Source: an uncultured Paraglaciecola sp.
GTDB lineage: Bacteria > Pseudomonadota > Gammaproteobacteria > Enterobacterales > Alteromonadaceae
Assembly: GCA_947498355.1 (NCBI GenBank)
Contig: CANMKA010000005.1
Coordinates: 62,001-126,000, forward strand
Direction: 5' to 3'
Length of the DNA: 64,000 nucleotides
The notes under the pieces were generated by a model that was not told where the DNA came from, did not search any database, and saw only the letters and a program-made list of their open reading frames with translations. Below, one piece after another: positions 53,450-64,000 of the stretch (within the stretch, counting starts at the first letter, position 1; each line of letters starts with the position of its first letter). Made by a program: the position numbers and the translations under genes.

Positions 53450-56098
53450 ATGAGTCAACAACAAGTCACACCAGAGCAAAGTGCTCAATCGTCAACCCTG
53501 TTTATTAATGTCGGTGAGCGCACAAACGTAACTGGCTCAGCCATGTTCAAGCGATTAATACTCGAAGATAACTACGAACAAGCATTGGATGTTGCTCGTC
53601 AACAAGTTGAAAATGGCGCACAGATTATCGATATCAACATGGACGAAGCCATGTTGGACTCTGAAGCCGCTATGGTTCGTTTTTTAAACTTAATCGCCTC
53701 TGAGCCTGATATTTCACGGGTACCTATCATGATCGACTCATCTAAATGGAGCGTGATTGAAGCGGGTTTGAAGTGTGTTCAGGGCAAGCCGATCGTTAAT
53801 TCCATCAGCTTGAAAGAAGGCGAAGAAAACTTTTTAGCTCAGGCCAAACTGCTCAAACGTTATGGCGCAGCTACGGTTGTAATGGCCTTTGACGAAGTGG
53901 GTCAAGCCGATACGGAAGACCGCAAGTACGAAATATGTGAACGTAGTTATAAACTTCTCACTGAAAAAATTGGTTTCCCTCCTCAAGATATTATTTTTGA
54001 TCCAAATATTTTTGCGGTCGCCACTGGCATAGAAGAGCATAACAATTATGCGGTTGATTTTATTAATGCTACACGTCGCATTCGCCAAAATTTACCGCAC
54101 TGTCATGTGTCGGGTGGCTTGTCTAATGTGTCGTTTTCTTTTCGTGGGAACAATCCAGTACGCGAAGCCATGCATTCGGTTTTCTTATTCCACGCAATTA
54201 AAGCTGGGATGGACATGGGTATTGTTAATGCAGGGCAGTTAGAAGTTTACGATCAGATCCCAAGTGAATTAAAAGAAGCGGTTGAAGACGTTATTTTGAA
54301 TCGCAATCCTGAGGCAACAGATAAATTACTGGAATTAGCGCCTAAATATCAAGGCGGTGGTAAAGCGTCGGTAAAAGACAACCTAGAGTGGCGAGATTTA
54401 CCTGTTAATAAGCGCTTAGAGCACGCTTTGGTGCGCGGGATTATGGACTTCATAGAAGAAGATACCGAAGCTGCGCGCCAAGCAGCTGATAAACCTCTGC
54501 ACGTAATTGAAGGTCCGTTAATGGACGGTATGAACGTGGTAGGAGATTTATTTGGTGAAGGTAAAATGTTTTTACCTCAAGTAGTAAAGTCCGCCCGAGT
54601 AATGAAAAAAGCCGTGGCTTACTTAAACCCTTACATTGAAAAGGAAAAAGAAAAGGGCAGCACCAACGGTAAAATATTACTCGCTACTGTTAAAGGCGAT
54701 GTACACGATATAGGTAAAAACATAGTAGGCGTGGTCTTACAGTGTAACAACTTCGAAATTATTGATTTAGGCGTTATGGTGCCTTGCGCAAAAATTTTGC
54801 AAGTAGCGAAAGAGCAAAACGTTGACATGATTGGCTTATCCGGCCTGATTACTCCTTCACTAGATGAGATGGTGTATGTTGCGAAAGAAATGCAGCGACT
54901 TAATTTTGATTTACCATTGTTGATTGGTGGGGCGACTACATCTAAAGCCCATACCGCAGTAAAAATTGAAGAGAATTATCAGCATCCTGTGGTTTATGTA
55001 CCCAATGCCAGTCGCGCCGTAGGCGTTTGCCAAAAATTACTTTCAGCGGAGAGTCGCGCAAAGTATGCACTCGAACTTGATGCTGACTATCAAAAAGTAC
55101 GAGAACAGCACGCCAAGAAAAAGCCTCGTACTAAGCCGGTTTCACTCGATAAAGCGCGTGCCAATAAGTTTACTTGCGATTGGCATAGCTACACCCCTCC
55201 TACCCCAAATGTTATGGGAGTCACACCAGTAAGTGTAGATTTAGATAAGCTCCTTGATTACATAGATTGGACACCATTTTTCCTAACTTGGTCTTTGGCT
55301 GGACGTTATCCGCGTATTCTCGAAGATGAAGTCGTAGGCGAAGAGGCAAAAAGCTTATTTAGCGATGCTCAACACATGCTCGCGAGTCTTTGTAAAAGTA
55401 AAAAACTACAGGCTAAAGGGGTAGTCGGAATTTTTCCTGCCAACAGTGTAGATGACGACATTGAAATCTATGGATCGCAACAACGAGACGAGGTAATACA
55501 CGTCGCCCATCATTTGCGCCAACAAACCGAAAAGCCGAAGGGCCCCAACTATTGTTTAAGTGACTTTGTTGCGCCTAAATCGTCAAATAAACCCGATTAT
55601 CTTGGCGCATTTGCGGTAACCGCTGGCATAGGTGAAGATGAACTTGCCCAAGCGTATATAGATGATGGTGACGATTATAACGGCATTATGGTCAAAGCTG
55701 TGGCCGATCGTTTAGCCGAAGCTTTTGCTGAATATTTACACGAGAAAGTACGCAAAGAACTTTGGGGATATGTACCTAATGAAAACTTGTCGAATGAAGA
55801 ATTAATTCGCGAGAAATACCAAGGTATCCGTCCGGCTCCGGGCTATGCAGCTTGCCCTGAGCATACAGAGAAACAGTTGATTTGGGACTTACTCGATGCT
55901 GAACAGCATACCACTATGAAGTTAACCGAAAGTTACGCTATGTGGCCTGGGGCAGCAGTATCTGGCTTCTATTTCTCTCATCCTGATTGTCGTTATTTTG
56001 CGGTAGCGAAAATTCAAGAAGACCAACTAGTAGATTATGCACAGAGAAAACAGTGGGATAGACTCGAAGCCGAGAAATGGCTCGGGCCGAACCTGTAG
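53450..56098 (+). CDS. metH: methionine synthase, folate-, cobalamin- and activation-domain part (split MetH, second gene)
   Basis: An 882-residue protein: pterin-binding domain ([16 protein letters not shown]), cobalamin cap, cobalamin-binding domain with [11 protein letters not shown] (His419 as the cobalt ligand) and the C-terminal SAM-dependent reactivation domain ([15 protein letters not shown]). It starts 9 bases after the first part with its own AAGG and ATG, so the split looks designed rather than a frameshift. The two products together equal MetH. Confidence 0.94.
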   Translation: MSQQQVTPEQSAQSSTLFINVGERTNVTGSAMFKRLILEDNYEQALDVARQQVENGAQIIDINMDEAMLDSEAAMVRFLNLIASEPDISRVPIMIDSSKWSVIEAGLKCVQGKPIVNSISLKEGEENFLAQAKLLKRYGAATVVMAFDEVGQADTEDRKYEICERSYKLLTEKIGFPPQDIIFDPNIFAVATGIEEHNNYAVDFINATRRIRQNLPHCHVSGGLSNVSFSFRGNNPVREAMHSVFLFHAIKAGMDMGIVNAGQLEVYDQIPSELKEAVEDVILNRNPEATDKLLELAPKYQGGGKASVKDNLEWRDLPVNKRLEHALVRGIMDFIEEDTEAARQAADKPLHVIEGPLMDGMNVVGDLFGEGKMFLPQVVKSARVMKKAVAYLNPYIEKEKEKGSTNGKILLATVKGDVHDIGKNIVGVVLQCNNFEIIDLGVMVPCAKILQVAKEQNVDMIGLSGLITPSLDEMVYVAKEMQRLNFDLPLLIGGATTSKAHTAVKIEENYQHPVVYVPNASRAVGVCQKLLSAESRAKYALELDADYQKVREQHAKKKPRTKPVSLDKARANKFTCDWHSYTPPTPNVMGVTPVSVDLDKLLDYIDWTPFFLTWSLAGRYPRILEDEVVGEEAKSLFSDAQHMLASLCKSKKLQAKGVVGIFPANSVDDDIEIYGSQQRDEVIHVAHHLRQQTEKPKGPNYCLSDFVAPKSSNKPDYLGAFAVTAGIGEDELAQAYIDDGDDYNGIMVKAVADRLAEAFAEYLHEKVRKELWGYVPNENLSNEELIREKYQGIRPAPGYAACPEHTEKQLIWDLLDAEQHTTMKLTESYAMWPGAAVSGFYFSHPDCRYFAVAKIQEDQLVDYAQRKQWDRLEAEKWLGPNL

Positions 56099-56110
56099 CT
56101 AGGTGTTGTC

Positions 56111-56701
56111 ATGATAGATAAGCCTTTTAGCCAAGCTTGTGTAAACAATCGCCAGCCTATCTTGGACCAGCTTAAAGTTTTCTTTGCTAACAGCAAGCAT
56201 GTACTCGAGATTGGTTCAGGAACAGGGCAGCATGCAGTCTACATGGGCGCTCATTTGCCACATCTAACTTGGCAAACCAGCGACTTACTGGTTAATCACG
56301 CTGGTATTCAGCTGTGGTTGAATGATTACACGGGCAATAATGTTTTGCCCCCTTTGAATTACCATGTTGGCCAGACTTCATGGCCCATTGCCAGTACCGA
56401 TAGCGTCTATTCGGCAAATACTGCGCATATTATGCAAGCGAGTGAAGTGCAAAAGCTCATGGCGACAGTCGAGAATCAGCTATCAGCTACAGGGTATTTT
56501 TGTCAATATGGCCCCTTTACCATAAATGGGCAGTTCACCAGTGATTCAAATCAAGCATTTGATAGTAGCTTGCGACAACGAGGGTATGGTGGTATTCGAG
56601 ATATACAAGAGCTGCAAGATTGGGCTCCAAAGCTTAAGCTTATTGCACGAGTCGACATGCCAGCTAACAATATGATCTTGGTTTGGGAAGCCCGTTTATA
56701 G
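56111..56701 (+). CDS. DUF938-family SAM-dependent methyltransferase-like protein
   Basis: A 196-residue protein with motif I VLEIGSGTGQHAVYMG and the family's PFSQACVNNRQPIL opening and YGPFTINGQFTSDSN segment. It follows metH by 12 bases and may share its transcript. Family function is not known. Confidence 0.85.
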   Translation: MIDKPFSQACVNNRQPILDQLKVFFANSKHVLEIGSGTGQHAVYMGAHLPHLTWQTSDLLVNHAGIQLWLNDYTGNNVLPPLNYHVGQTSWPIASTDSVYSANTAHIMQASEVQKLMATVENQLSATGYFCQYGPFTINGQFTSDSNQAFDSSLRQRGYGGIRDIQELQDWAPKLKLIARVDMPANNMILVWEARL

Positions 56702-56804
56702 AGAGTTTGTTACAAACGAACTTATCGGTATCACCTCAGCAAAAAGGCTAATCAGTCACATAACGTAAGACGCTTTTTATAGCCTAGGTAAAACGCGCTA
56801 TATA

Positions 56805-57980
56805 CTATTTGCCTAAAGAAGCCGTTGGAGTCGGTTGTTCGGATTCTTGTTTGAACGGCAGTAGTTTGGCTGCGTTTTCTTTATAGGCGTTTATTTGTAA
56901 ATCTTCTTGTTGAATAAAACGCTCAACCGCCTCATGAAACGCTAACTCCTTGAGCTTGTGATTTGAGTAGCAATAAATGGGTTCGAACCCCCGTAAAATC
57001 TTATGCTCGCCTTGGGTGCCGGGATTAAAGCGCGATATTTTGTGTTCTATACAAAACTCTATACCTTGATAATAACAGCACTCAAAGTGTAAGCCACTCA
57101 CCTCTTGTAATGCCCCCCAATAACGGCCGCATAATTGGTTTTCATCGAAAAGAAATAGCGAACTCGCAATATACTCATCATCCTGCTCGGCAACCACTAA
57201 CAAAAGGTGGTTGGTCATGGTTTGATGTAATTGAGTGAAAAAAGCTTGGGTCAAGTAGCCTTCGTGACCGCTGCGCTTTAAATAGGTTTGCTTGTAGCAT
57301 TCATAAAAAAAAGCCATGTGTTGTGGGGTTATTGCATCTCCTGAAAAACGATGAATTACCACGTTTTCTTTAGCAATTTTTTTTCGCTCTTTTGTAATGC
57401 TTCTTCGGCGCCTTGCGTTCATAGTTGCGAGGTAATGGTCGAAATTCCCGTAGCCTCGGTTAAACCATTCAAACTGGACAGAACGTCGGGTGGTAAAATT
57501 ATGTGCGTCTAAGCGTTTGCTCAAGTCTTCTTCAACAAATAGCCAATGCATTGATGACATGGCAAATTGCTCTAAGTGTTGCTCTATTTTCTGACAAACG
57601 TCTTTCAATAGACTATCAAAATTGTAGCCTTGCCTAATCATGAGCTTGCTACTTGTGACCGGCGTGAAGGGAATGGCCGCAATCAACTTAGGATAATATT
57701 GAATTCCATGCTCTCGATAAGCATTTGCCCATGCAAAATCAAACACGTATTCGCCGTAGCTATGGGTCTTTTTATAAAGTGGTAAAATTGCCACAATCTC
57801 ATTATTGATTGAGGCTATGCAGTGTTGTACAAACCAGCCCGTACCCGGTCCAACTGAGCCCGATGTTTCAAGGACTTGTAAAAAATGATATTGGCAAAAG
57901 GGTGATGCACCTCTTGCCAAGTTATCCCATGTATTCGCGTCTATTTGCTGAATTGATGTGATAAATTTTATCTGGATCAT
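56805..57980 (-). CDS. GNAT-like protein (COG3146 / DUF482 family)
   Basis: A 391-residue protein. Segments: SPFCQYHFLQVLETSGSVG, FDHYLATMNARRRRSITKERKK and RFNPGTQGEHKILRGFEP. Members of this family are annotated as putative acyltransferases related to FemAB/GNAT folds. No membrane segment or signal peptide. Divergent from recX with only 5 bases between the frame openings; likely separately transcribed. Confidence 0.8.
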   Translation of the reverse strand: MIQIKFITSIQQIDANTWDNLARGASPFCQYHFLQVLETSGSVGPGTGWFVQHCIASINNEIVAILPLYKKTHSYGEYVFDFAWANAYREHGIQYYPKLIAAIPFTPVTSSKLMIRQGYNFDSLLKDVCQKIEQHLEQFAMSSMHWLFVEEDLSKRLDAHNFTTRRSVQFEWFNRGYGNFDHYLATMNARRRRSITKERKKIAKENVVIHRFSGDAITPQHMAFFYECYKQTYLKRSGHEGYLTQAFFTQLHQTMTNHLLLVVAEQDDEYIASSLFLFDENQLCGRYWGALQEVSGLHFECCYYQGIEFCIEHKISRFNPGTQGEHKILRGFEPIYCYSNHKLKELAFHEAVERFIQQEDLQINAYKENAAKLLPFKQESEQPTPTASLGK

Positions 57981-58027
57981 TACTATTGTGCCTTACTGTC
58001 TTTTATCACTTAATTCGGAGTATAAAT

Positions 58028-58492
58028 TTGCCGTATAGAGAAAATGATAACACTAAATTAATTAAACACTCTATTACTCGCTTTTTATCTTACCGTGAGC
58101 ATAGTAAGTGTGAGCTGCATCGTAAACTTACTGCAAAAGAGTATGATCCTCAGCTATGTTGGGATTGGATCGAGAAATTTGCCGACCAGGGGCTTCAAAG
58201 TGACGAAAGGTTCACTGAAAGCTTTGTACGCCAAAAACTGGCCAAAGGATTGGGCGAAGCTCGAATAAATGCTGAGTTGAGCCAGCACAATATTGCTAAA
58301 TCTGTTGTTATTCAAGTAATGAAAGAACTACAGCCTGATTGGTTTGAACTAGCCAAAGGAGTATTTTTAAAACGTTTCGGAGCACACCCTGAGCAGGATC
58401 TTAAAGCTAAACAAAAGCAACAAAGATTTATGTTTTACCGAGGTTTTAACCATGAACAGGTTATGTATGCGATGGAATCAGCAGAAATTTGA
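58028..58492 (+). CDS. recX: RecX, RecA regulator
   Basis: A 154-residue helical protein: SITRFLSYREHSKCELHRKLTAK, DERFTESFVRQKLAKGLGEARINAEL and FMFYRGFNHEQVMYAM. RecX inhibits or modulates RecA filament growth. The frame opens at 57986, but the TTG at 58028 has GGAG 7 bases upstream and gives the normal length. recA is not in this window; usually it is next to recX. Confidence 0.88.
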   Translation: MPYRENDNTKLIKHSITRFLSYREHSKCELHRKLTAKEYDPQLCWDWIEKFADQGLQSDERFTESFVRQKLAKGLGEARINAELSQHNIAKSVVIQVMKELQPDWFELAKGVFLKRFGAHPEQDLKAKQKQQRFMFYRGFNHEQVMYAMESAEI

Positions 58493-58603
58493 ACTTAACA
58501 AAAATGCTTGATATATGCTATCTTTGCGCCCTTTGTCAGGGAACTTAGTTCCTTGTGTATTGTTTCTATTAACGTTGTTAATTACTAGTTTTCAGGATTT
58601 CAG

Positions 58604-61201
58604 ATGAGTATGAGTACCGCGGCTATTCGGTCGGCATTTTTAGATTTTTTTGCTTCAAAAGGACACCAAAAAGTTACCAGCTCGTCTTTGGTCCCTGGTA
58701 ACGATCCCACATTGCTCTTTACTAATGCTGGGATGAACCAATTCAAAGATGTATTTTTAGGTTCAGAAAAACGTAGTTATCAGCGAGCTACGTCATCTCA
58801 GCGTTGTGTTAGAGCGGGGGGCAAGCACAACGACTTAGAAAACGTAGGTTATACCGCTAGGCACCATACGTTTTTTGAAATGTTAGGCAACTTTAGTTTT
58901 GGTGATTACTTCAAACCAGAAGCTATTCAGTTTGCTTGGGACTTTCTAACTAATGAACTTAAGTTACCAAAAGAGAAACTGCTAGTTACGGTTTATCACG
59001 AAGATAATGAAGCCTACGATATTTGGCACAAAACCATAGGCCTGAGTGCGGATAAAATTATTCGTATCGATACTTCTGATAATTTTTGGTCTATGGGTGA
59101 TACAGGTCCTTGTGGGCCTTGCTCAGAGATATTTTATGATCACGGTGAGCATATTTGGGGGGGCCAACCAGGCACCCCAGAAGAAGACGGTGACCGTTTT
59201 ATCGAGATTTGGAACCTAGTGTTTATGCAATTCAATCGTCAAGCCGACGGTTCAATGTTGCCACTCCCTAAGCCATCTATTGATACAGGTATGGGACTGG
59301 AACGAATATCAGCGATAATGCAAGATGTGCACAGTAATTACGAGATCGACATCTTCCAAAACTTGATCAAAGCTGCTGCCAATGTAGTGGGAACAAACGA
59401 TTTACAAGACAAGTCATTGCGCGTAATTGCCGACCATATTCGTTCTTGCGGGTTTTTGATCTCTGACGGTGTTTTACCTTCTAACGAAGGGCGAGGGTAT
59501 GTACTTAGGCGTATTATTCGCCGTGCCGTGCGCCATGGTAATAAGTTAGGCGTATCGGGTGTGTTTTTCTATCGTTTAGTTGAACACCTCGAAAAGCAAA
59601 TGGCAGACGCGTACCCAGAGTTAAGCCGTGATCGTGAACTTATTGAAAGGGTACTTAAGACTGAAGAAGAGCAGTTTTCTCGTACCCTAGACCGAGGCAT
59701 GAACATTTTAAACGATGCTATCGCTGAACTGACCGACTCAGTTTTACCAGGAGAGCTAGTCTTTAAGTTGTACGATACTTATGGGTTCCCAGCAGATTTA
59801 ACCGCCGACGTAGCACGCGAAAAAGATCTAACGATTGATGAAGCTGGATTTGATGCCGCAATGCAAGCGCAACGCAAACGTGCGCAACAAGCCAGCCAGT
59901 TCGATGCTGACTACAACGAGCAACTCAATTCAGATGCCACGACTGATTTCATTGGTTATGAGCAGCACAAACATCAGGCCAAGATCCTCGAAGTCTTTTT
60001 TGAAGGGAAAGCGGCTGATGGCCTGTCTGAAGGGCAAGAGGGCTTGTTGATACTCGACAAGACAGCTTTTTACGCAGAGTCAGGTGGTCAAGTCGGAGAC
60101 ACAGGAAGGATCTCTACGCCAAATGGCGAGTTTGAGGTAATCGATACGGTTAAATTAGGCAATGCCATCGCTCATAAGGGCGTAGCCAAGGGTAAAGTTG
60201 TAGTAGCTGAGCTAGCCGAAGTCGAATTTGACTTAGATAGACGACAAGCGATTAAAGTGAATCACAGTGCGACTCACCTTATGCATGCCGCTCTAAAAAA
60301 TGTATTAGGAGAGCATGTTAATCAAAAAGGCTCACTGGTTATGCCGGATAGACTCAGATTTGATTTTTCGCATTTTGAAGCCATGACCCAAAATGAACTT
60401 AGTGCAGTCGAGACCTTGGTTAATCAGCAAATACGCGCAAACCATCCGCTGAACACCCAAGTGATGAATATAGATGAAGCCAAATCTGCTGGGGCTATGG
60501 CTTTATTTGGGGAAAAATACGAAGAGGACGTACGCGTGGTCTCCATGGGAGAGTTTTCTATGGAATTGTGCGGAGGAACACATGTAAAACAAACCGGTGA
60601 TATAGGTTTATTTAAAATTGTGTCTGAAAGCGGTATTGCATCGGGCGTTAGACGAATCGAAGCCGTTTGTGCAGAGCAAGCTCTTACATATACCCAACAA
60701 AAAGAGCAGCAAGTATTGCAACTCGCAGCTTTACTTAAAGCTGATCCAGAGAGCTTACAGAGCCGTATGGAACAGATAATAGATAAAGCTAAAAGTGTTG
60801 AAAAAGAGCTAGCGAAACTCAAACAAGAACAAGCCGCCAGTCAAGGTGGAAAACTTTTAGATAAGGTAGTTGAAATTAACCAGACAAAAGTCCTGTCTGC
60901 TAAGTTAGACGATGTAGAAGCAAAATCCTTGCGCGGCATGGTGGATGATTTCAAGAATCAATTAGGTAGTGCCATCATAGTGTTAGGTGTAGCCAACGAG
61001 GGTAAAGTTAGTCTAATCGTTGGTGTGACCAAAGATTTAACCTCTAAAGTTAAAGCTGGCGAATTGGTTAATTTTATCGCGCAACAAGTCGGCGGTAAGG
61101 GTGGAGGCCGGCCAGATATGGCTCAAGCGGGTGGCTCAGAGCCAGAAAACTTAGAAAAAGCATTGGCTTCAGTTGGCCAATGGCTAGAAACTAAGCTATA
61201 A
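58604..61201 (+). CDS. alaS: AlaS, alanyl-tRNA synthetase
   Basis: An 865-residue class II synthetase: catalytic domain ([29 protein letters not shown]), editing domain with zinc ligands ([12 protein letters not shown] and [10 protein letters not shown]) and the C-terminal DHHA1 domain. Full length. Gene order recX-alaS-csrA is as in E. coli. Confidence 0.98.
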   Translation: MSMSTAAIRSAFLDFFASKGHQKVTSSSLVPGNDPTLLFTNAGMNQFKDVFLGSEKRSYQRATSSQRCVRAGGKHNDLENVGYTARHHTFFEMLGNFSFGDYFKPEAIQFAWDFLTNELKLPKEKLLVTVYHEDNEAYDIWHKTIGLSADKIIRIDTSDNFWSMGDTGPCGPCSEIFYDHGEHIWGGQPGTPEEDGDRFIEIWNLVFMQFNRQADGSMLPLPKPSIDTGMGLERISAIMQDVHSNYEIDIFQNLIKAAANVVGTNDLQDKSLRVIADHIRSCGFLISDGVLPSNEGRGYVLRRIIRRAVRHGNKLGVSGVFFYRLVEHLEKQMADAYPELSRDRELIERVLKTEEEQFSRTLDRGMNILNDAIAELTDSVLPGELVFKLYDTYGFPADLTADVAREKDLTIDEAGFDAAMQAQRKRAQQASQFDADYNEQLNSDATTDFIGYEQHKHQAKILEVFFEGKAADGLSEGQEGLLILDKTAFYAESGGQVGDTGRISTPNGEFEVIDTVKLGNAIAHKGVAKGKVVVAELAEVEFDLDRRQAIKVNHSATHLMHAALKNVLGEHVNQKGSLVMPDRLRFDFSHFEAMTQNELSAVETLVNQQIRANHPLNTQVMNIDEAKSAGAMALFGEKYEEDVRVVSMGEFSMELCGGTHVKQTGDIGLFKIVSESGIASGVRRIEAVCAEQALTYTQQKEQQVLQLAALLKADPESLQSRMEQIIDKAKSVEKELAKLKQEQAASQGGKLLDKVVEINQTKVLSAKLDDVEAKSLRGMVDDFKNQLGSAIIVLGVANEGKVSLIVGVTKDLTSKVKAGELVNFIAQQVGGKGGGRPDMAQAGGSEPENLEKALASVGQWLETKL

Positions 61202-61328
61202 AAAATTGGTCGATTATTTTTGTGGTGACAACAAAAAAAAGGAAAGAATCGACAGTGTGACAAGGTATATGCCTTGTCAGGCTATTGAAAACGGATTTGC
61301 ATACTATTAACGGATAAAGGAGCAAAGA

Positions 61329-61544
61329 ATGCTAATTTTAACTCGTCGTGTTGGAGAAACCCTAATGGTTGGTGATGATGTCACTGTAACTGTTTTGGGC
61401 GTAAAAGGTAATCAGGTCAGAATTGGTGTGAACGCTCCCAAGGAAGTTTCTGTTCACCGTGAAGAAATATATATGCGTATACAAGCAGAGAAAAATATGA
61501 AGTCTGGCGAGCAGCAAGCTGCTCCGGGTAATGAGGCTGAATAA
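61329..61544 (+). CDS. csrA: CsrA, carbon storage/translation regulator
   Basis: A 71-residue RNA-binding regulator: [48 protein letters not shown] is nearly identical to E. coli CsrA, with a Gln/Ala-rich tail. Binds GGA motifs of mRNAs. AAAGGAG before the ATG. Confidence 0.98.
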   Translation: MLILTRRVGETLMVGDDVTVTVLGVKGNQVRIGVNAPKEVSVHREEIYMRIQAEKNMKSGEQQAAPGNEAE

Positions 61545-61559
61545 ATTTCATGTTTAGTA

Positions 61560-61590
61560 AAAAAAAAGCTGGTCTGACCAGCTTTTTTTA
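61560..61590 (+). terminator. rho-independent terminator after csrA
   Basis: AGCTGG at 61567-61572, loop TCTGA, CCAGCT at 61578-61583, flanked by runs of A and T. Confidence 0.85.
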
Positions 61591-61760
61591 TACCTAAAAT
61601 AAAATTTAGGTGAGGTAAATGTGCATATTAATTTGAGCGGCTGGGTGTTGTGAACTTTAGCATATGGGAGCAATTCCTCTCGAAATTAACTAAAAAATGA
61701 ACAGATGTTGGTAAATCGTTTAAAAACTCCGCAAGCGTTCAATTACTTCATAAAAAAGGT

Positions 61761-61788
61761 TTGACTTACTCAAGAGTATCAGTAGAAT
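61761..61788 (+). promoter_or_regulatory. sigma-70 promoter of the tRNA operon
   Basis: TTGACT at 61761-61766, 16 bases, TAGAAT at 61783-61788, followed by a GC-rich stretch before the tRNA-Ser gene at 61804. Confidence 0.7.
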
Positions 61789-61803
61789 TCGGCCTCACAT
61801 TTA

Positions 61804-61896
61804 GGAGAGGTGGCCGAGTGGCTGAAGGCGCTCCCCTGCTAAGGGAGTATAGGGTTTATAGCCCTATCGAGGGTTCGAATCCCTCTCTCTCCGCCA
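61804..61896 (+). tRNA. serV: tRNA-Ser (GCU)
   Basis: A 93-base gene with acceptor GGAGAGG pairing to TCTCTCC, long variable arm, TTCGAATC T loop, encoded CCA, and anticodon GCT in the CCTGCTAAGG loop. Serine by the long variable arm. Confidence 0.97.
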
Positions 61897-61920
61897 TAAA
61901 TGTGATGTGAAAAATGATGT

Positions 61921-61997
61921 GCGTGTGTAGCTCAGCTGGATAGAGTACCTGGCTACGAACCAGGCGGTCGGAGGTTCGAATCCTTCCACACGCGCCA
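61921..61997 (+). tRNA. tRNA-Arg (ACG), copy 1
   Basis: A 77-base gene, acceptor GCGTGTG/CACACGC, D arm AGCTCAGCTGGATAGAGT, anticodon ACG (CTACGAAC), encoded CCA. The A34 is expected to be edited to inosine by TadA. Confidence 0.97.
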
Positions 61998-62055
61998 CAT
62001 TTCATTTCTTACTTAAAGAGGTTTTGAAAGAAACTTCTTTAAAGCATAACTTTAC

Positions 62056-62132
62056 GCGTGTGTAGCTCAGCTGGATAGAGTACCTGGCTACGAACCAGGC
62101 GGTCGGAGGTTCGAATCCTTCCACACGCGCCA
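62056..62132 (+). tRNA. tRNA-Arg (ACG), copy 2
   Basis: A 77-base gene with the same sequence as copy 1; spaced 58 bases. Likely processed from the same transcript. Confidence 0.97.
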
Positions 62133-62140
62133 CATTCTAA

Positions 62141-62167
62141 AAGCCTCACTATTGTGAGGCTTTTTTG
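62141..62167 (+). terminator. rho-independent terminator of the tRNA operon
   Basis: AAGCCTCAC at 62141-62149, loop TATT, GTGAGGCTT at 62154-62162, then T run. Confidence 0.9.
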
Positions 62168-62466
62168 TAGGTACGCCTTTTGTCATTTACCGTTAAGGCG
62201 AAGTTGAACTTGTCTATTGCTGTGGTAAAGACTTTTATACCTTAAGCACTAGACAAATATGTCAATACGACATTTTAATTGGTTTTAATGTCTGTGGTAT
62301 AGTCGGTGGGTTTGCTGTTTAAACTAAATCTTGTCGGCCTAAGTACAATATGCTGAAAATCATAAGCCAAACTGTCAAAATTAGATGGGCTTATATATGT
62401 TATGAAAACAGCACATGAGTACGGTTCAGACCAATAAACTCTACATTTTTGATGAGGACCTAATTT
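62168..62466. other. leader region of the oad operon
   Basis: About 300 bases without a gene. It holds GAGG at 62454-62457 as oadG ribosome site; I could not fix a promoter or a structured leader by eye. Confidence 0.4.
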
Positions 62467-62730
62467 ATGAAAGCAGATATAGTCAGTGATTTGATAGAAG
62501 CCGCCAATTTGTTAATGGTAGGAATGGGAGTAGTATTTATTTTCCTATCTATCTTAATCGGCGCTGTCACCCTTATGTCTTGGTTGAATCGTCGTTTCCC
62601 AGAAGCTACGCCAACCCCAGCTGCCAGTAGATCGTCTTCAACTAAAACTATTACACGCACTCAAGGCGTTTCGCCTAACCTTGTAGCGGCCATTAGTGCT
62701 GCTATTAGCCAGCACAGACGCAACCAATAA
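62467..62730 (+). CDS. oadG: OadG, oxaloacetate decarboxylase gamma subunit
   Basis: An 87-residue membrane protein: one helix (ANLLMVGMGVVFIFLSILIGAVTLM) and a short Pro/Ala/Ser-rich cytoplasmic tail with RTQGVSPNLVAAISAAISQHRR. It stabilises the alpha-beta complex of the sodium-pumping decarboxylase. Its place before oadA supports the call. Confidence 0.9.
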   Translation: MKADIVSDLIEAANLLMVGMGVVFIFLSILIGAVTLMSWLNRRFPEATPTPAASRSSSTKTITRTQGVSPNLVAAISAAISQHRRNQ

Positions 62731-62754
62731 ATAAGAATTTGAGGAATCACACCC

Positions 62755-64000
62755 ATGCGTAAACCATTAGCACTTACTGAACTTGTATTGCGTGACGGAC
62801 ACCAATCGTTATTGGCAACAAGAATGCGTATTGATGACATGTTGCCTATTGCCAGTAAATTAGACGAAGTTGGATATTGGTCGCTAGAGACATGGGGCGG
62901 TGCGACGTTTGACGCGTGCATTCGTTACCTTGGTGAAGATCCTTGGGATAGAATTCGTGAGCTGAAGAAAGCCATGCCAAAAACGAAGCAGCAAATGCTG
63001 TTACGTGGTCAAAATTTATTAGGTTATCGACATTACGCTGATGATTTAGTCGAAAAGTTTGTTGAAAGAGCCCATACCAATGGAGTAGATGTATTTAGAA
63101 TATTCGACGCAATGAACGATATTCGTAATCTGCAAACGGCCCTCAAGGCAGCAATTAAACAAGGTGCCCACGCTCAAGGGACTATGTCTTATACAGTTTC
63201 ACCGGTACATAATCTTCAAACTTGGTTAGATATGGCCAACCGCCTCCAAGATCTTGGTGTACATTCAATCTGTATTAAAGATATGGCGGGCTTACTTAAG
63301 CCCTACGAATGCGAAGAGTTAATTACTCGCTTAAAAGAAACTGTAGAAGTGCCAATTGCTATGCAGTGTCATGCGACCACAGGCCTAAGTACAGCCACCT
63401 ACCAAAAAGCCATTGATGCGGGTATTGATATGCTGGATACCTCCATTTCATCTATGAGCATGACATATGGCCACACGGCGACAGAAACCATAGTCTCAAT
63501 TGTAGAAGGGACAGATAGAGACACAGGCATCGATTTAAATGGCTTGTCTGACGTAGCAGCGTACTTCAGAGACGTACGTAAAAAATACGCCAAATTTGAA
63601 GGTAGCTTAAAAGGAGTGGACGCACGTATTTTGACTGCTCAAGTGCCCGGCGGCATGCTAACTAATATGGAAAGCCAGCTTAAAGAGCAGGGCGCCGAAG
63701 ATAAAATGGATGCAGTGTTACAAGAAATCCCTCGAGTAAGAGAAGACCTTGGCTTTATCCCCCTTGTTACACCTACATCCCAAATAGTTGGCACACAGTC
63801 GGTTATCAATGTATTAACGGGAGAGCGCTACAAAAGCATCAGTAAAGAAACCGCAGGTGTTTTAAAAGGTGAATATGGAGCGACAGCTGCCCCAGTGAAT
63901 GCTGAGCTGCAAAAACGCGTGCTAGATGGTGCAGAACCTATTACCTGCAGACCAGCGGATTTAATTGATGATGAGCTAGAAGCTTTAACGAAAGAATTAA
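62755..64000 (+). CDS. oadA: OadA, oxaloacetate decarboxylase alpha subunit, cut by window end
   Basis: The frame is open to the last base (415 codons; full proteins are about 590-600). Carboxyltransferase domain: [13 protein letters not shown] (metal-binding Asp), [11 protein letters not shown] (catalytic Lys), [13 protein letters not shown] (metal-binding His). The C-terminal biotinyl domain lies beyond the window. It decarboxylates oxaloacetate via biotin, coupled to sodium export. Confidence 0.95.
   Translation, partial: MRKPLALTELVLRDGHQSLLATRMRIDDMLPIASKLDEVGYWSLETWGGATFDACIRYLGEDPWDRIRELKKAMPKTKQQMLLRGQNLLGYRHYADDLVEKFVERAHTNGVDVFRIFDAMNDIRNLQTALKAAIKQGAHAQGTMSYTVSPVHNLQTWLDMANRLQDLGVHSICIKDMAGLLKPYECEELITRLKETVEVPIAMQCHATTGLSTATYQKAIDAGIDMLDTSISSMSMTYGHTATETIVSIVEGTDRDTGIDLNGLSDVAAYFRDVRKKYAKFEGSLKGVDARILTAQVPGGMLTNMESQLKEQGAEDKMDAVLQEIPRVREDLGFIPLVTPTSQIVGTQSVINVLTGERYKSISKETAGVLKGEYGATAAPVNAELQKRVLDGAEPITCRPADLIDDELEALTKEL

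Noticed and set aside
52376..56098. Frameshifted metH pseudogene
   Set aside because: The first part ends between domains, and the second has its own ribosome site and start, so a natural split is more likely.
1..64000. CRISPR arrays, prophage or toxin-antitoxin loci
   Set aside because: No direct-repeat array with regular spacers, no phage structural genes and no recognisable toxin-antitoxin pair were seen.

Overview
The window looks like chromosomal DNA of a polarly flagellated marine gammaproteobacterium of the order Alteromonadales, something like Paraglaciecola, Glaciecola or Alteromonas. The grounds are the gene order flrA-flrB-flrC-fliE..flhB-flhA-flhF-flhG-fliA-cheY-cheZ-cheA-cheB-parC-parP-cheW, the neighbourhood recX-alaS-csrA-tRNA-Ser(GCU)-tRNA-Arg(ACG) and an oadG-oadA start. 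This placement is by synteny and protein resemblance; no species was determined.

Region 1 (1-10280, all + strand) is the end of a sugar or glycan biosynthesis cluster: a truncated NAD-dependent epimerase, a GmhA-like SIS isomerase, a short-chain dehydratase-like protein with altered active-site residues, two tandem DegT-type PLP aminotransferases, a SAM methyltransferase, a thiamine-diphosphate E1 alpha/beta pair without E2 or E3, another epimerase, and two proteins that appear to share an N-terminal Rossmann-like domain fused to different catalytic domains (a 2OG-Fe(II) oxygenase-like fold and a methyltransferase). Many genes overlap by 4-8 bases.

Region 2 (about 10281-11640) is mobile-element debris. 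It holds the tail of an IS256-family transposase and a decayed IS3-family transposase split by a second, internally deleted IS3-family (IS407-like) element with both terminal inverted repeats.

Region 3 (11653-20224) joins glycan synthesis to motility. A 1172-residue Maf/DUF115 protein (flagellin glycosyltransferase family) with a duplicated N-terminal module is divergent from a nucleotidyltransferase-kinase fusion whose domain order is the reverse of HldE. Their shared intergenic region has two inverted exact copies of GCCGATAA, the sigma-28 -10 consensus. A zinc dehydrogenase, an HddC-like nucleotidyltransferase, a GmhB-like phosphatase and a short divergent flagellin follow. Together with the GmhA-like gene this suggests a nucleotide-activated heptose, or a derivative, that may be put on flagellin.

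Region 4 (20592-51216) is a nearly complete polar-flagellum and chemotaxis block. FlrA and sigma-54 probably drive the class II and III promoters; I find good -24/-12 elements before flrB, fliE and flhA and a reasonable one before fliK. The order runs through the basal body, export apparatus, FlhF/FlhG placement factors, FliA, and Che proteins with the ParC/ParP polar array module. CheA has three copies of a DEFEALLDELHG motif where the P2 domain would be expected.

Region 5 (51217-64000) is housekeeping: metA behind tandem MetJ boxes, methionine synthase encoded as two genes, a DUF938 methyltransferase, a GNAT-like protein on the minus strand, recX, alaS, csrA, three tRNA genes and the start of the oxaloacetate decarboxylase operon (oadG, then oadA running off the end).
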